From NCBI GenBank assembly GCA_019911785.1, contig JAIOJM010000168.1, positions 1-6,960 of the forward strand: a DNA stretch of 6,960 nt. The letters run 5' to 3'. The position numbers and the translations under genes were made by a program. The notes beneath the pieces were generated by a model. That model saw nothing but the letters and a program-made list of their open reading frames with translations. It was not told the origin of the DNA and did not search any database. This document shows, in pieces, positions 6,220 through 6,960 of this stretch (positions are counted from its first letter, which is position 1; every line of letters begins with the position of its first letter). The DNA comes from Sulfuricella sp. GTDB lineage: Bacteria > Pseudomonadota > Gammaproteobacteria > Burkholderiales > Sulfuricellaceae.

Positions 6220-6960
6220 TCAGCGAGCATCGACAAAAGGGTGAACCATCGCCCCCGGCTGCACCCAGCGGTCGAACTCTTCTTCCGTCACATAGCCCAG
6301 CGCCAGCGCCGCCTGCCTTAGCGTGCCGCCATCCCGGTGCGCCTGCCGGGCGATTTCGGCAGCCTTGTCGTAGCCGATGTGCGGGGTGAGGGCGGTGACC
6401 AGCATCAGGGAGCGCTCCAGCAGCTCCGCAATGCGCTCGCGATTGGCTTCGATGCCGCGCGCGCAATGCTTTTCGAAGCTCGTCATTCCGTCCGCGAGCA
6501 GCCTCACGCTTTGCAGGAAATTGTGGGCGATGAGCGGCTTGAACACATTCAGCTCGAAATTGCCCGATGCCCCGCCGAGGGTGATGGCAACGTCGTTGCC
6601 GAAGACCTGGCAGCACAGCATGGCGAGCGCTTCGCACTGGGTCGGATTCGCCTTGCCCGGCATGATCGAGCTGCCGGGCTCGTTCTCCGGAATGCTGATT
6701 TCCCCCAGGCCGGCACGCGGCCCAGAGGCCAGCCAGCGGATGTCATTGGCGATTTTCATGAGTGCCGCGGAGAGGGTTTTGAGCGCACCGTGGGCGGCCA
6801 CCAGTCCATCGTGGGCAGCCAGCGCTGCAAACTTGTTGGCGGCGCTTCTGAAAGGGAGGCCGCTGCCGCGCGTCAGTTCCGCCGCGACGCGGTCGCCGAA
6901 TTCGGCATGGGTGTTGAGACCGGTGCCTACCGCGGTGCCGCCGACTGCCAGTTCCTGTAG
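6220..6960 (-). CDS. fumC: Class II fumarate hydratase (fumarase C), C-terminal 246 residues
   Basis: This enzyme interconverts fumarate and malate in the citric acid cycle without an iron-sulphur cluster. The frame is open to base 6960 on the minus strand, so the N-terminal part lies beyond the right edge; 246 residues of an expected 460 or so are visible. [12 protein letters not shown] near the visible start is a conserved superfamily region. The fumarase/aspartase signature [11 protein letters not shown] (6643-6675) holds the mobile-loop serine and lysine matching E. coli S318 and K324. It continues as [36 protein letters not shown], then [14 protein letters not shown] and [15 protein letters not shown], all typical of FumC rather than aspartase or argininosuccinate lyase. 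E. coli has Val where this signature has Ala (GKANP). The GTG at 6801 is an internal codon. No clear terminator separates it from the convergent membrane-protein gene. Confidence 0.96.
   Translation of the reverse strand, partial: LQELAVGGTAVGTGLNTHAEFGDRVAAELTRGSGLPFRSAANKFAALAAHDGLVAAHGALKTLSAALMKIANDIRWLASGPRAGLGEISIPENEPGSSIMPGKANPTQCEALAMLCCQVFGNDVAITLGGASGNFELNVFKPLIAHNFLQSVRLLADGMTSFEKHCARGIEANRERIAELLERSLMLVTALTPHIGYDKAAEIARQAHRDGGTLRQAALALGYVTEEEFDRWVQPGAMVHPFVDAR

Noticed and set aside
6337..6960. Plus-strand open frame of 207 codons opposite fumC.
   Set aside because: The minus strand encodes an unmistakable fumarase with its signature sequence; the plus-strand frame is a high-GC shadow with no recognisable motif.

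Overview
The window reads as ordinary chromosome of a Gram-negative proteobacterium, most likely a betaproteobacterium. The evidence is the order YafS-type methyltransferase, rnhA, dnaQ, with fumC further along, the GC-rich housekeeping genes, and protein sequences close to E. coli homologues without being enteric. I suspect an environmental lineage such as Nitrosomonadales/Gallionellaceae, but the window alone does not prove it.

Layout, left to right. (1) 1-2054, plus strand: a methyltransferase-fold protein cut by the left edge, ribonuclease HI (rnhA) two bases behind it, and DNA polymerase III epsilon (dnaQ). A 133-bp inverted-repeat element with three 10-bp units in each arm fills most of the rnhA-dnaQ gap. 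(2) 2055-2341: a non-coding stretch with a weak terminator-like hairpin at the end of dnaQ and two tiny overlapping reading frames. (3) 2342-5333, plus strand: a two-gene signalling unit, a stand-alone FIST-domain sensor followed after 10 bases by a PAS-GGDEF-EAL cyclic-di-GMP enzyme with complete catalytic residues in both output domains. (4) 5334-5521: non-coding. (5) 5522-6187, plus strand: a small integral membrane protein of the isoprenylcysteine carboxyl methyltransferase/NnrU type. (6) 6220-6960, minus strand: the C-terminal half of class II fumarase (fumC), convergent with the membrane gene and cut by the right edge.

The most interesting part is the FIST/cyclic-di-GMP pair. FIST proteins of the NosP type are reported as haem-based nitric-oxide sensors encoded beside histidine kinases or cyclic-di-GMP enzymes, and this pair fits that arrangement. 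The enzyme also starts with a roughly 63-residue coiled-coil head that looks like a docking segment for the FIST partner. The unit is visibly less GC-rich than its housekeeping neighbours. No CRISPR array, tRNA, rRNA, transposase or phage gene was seen. I do not claim a wholly new system: the pair is a plausible but untested signalling module, and the decamer element is an uncharacterised repeat.
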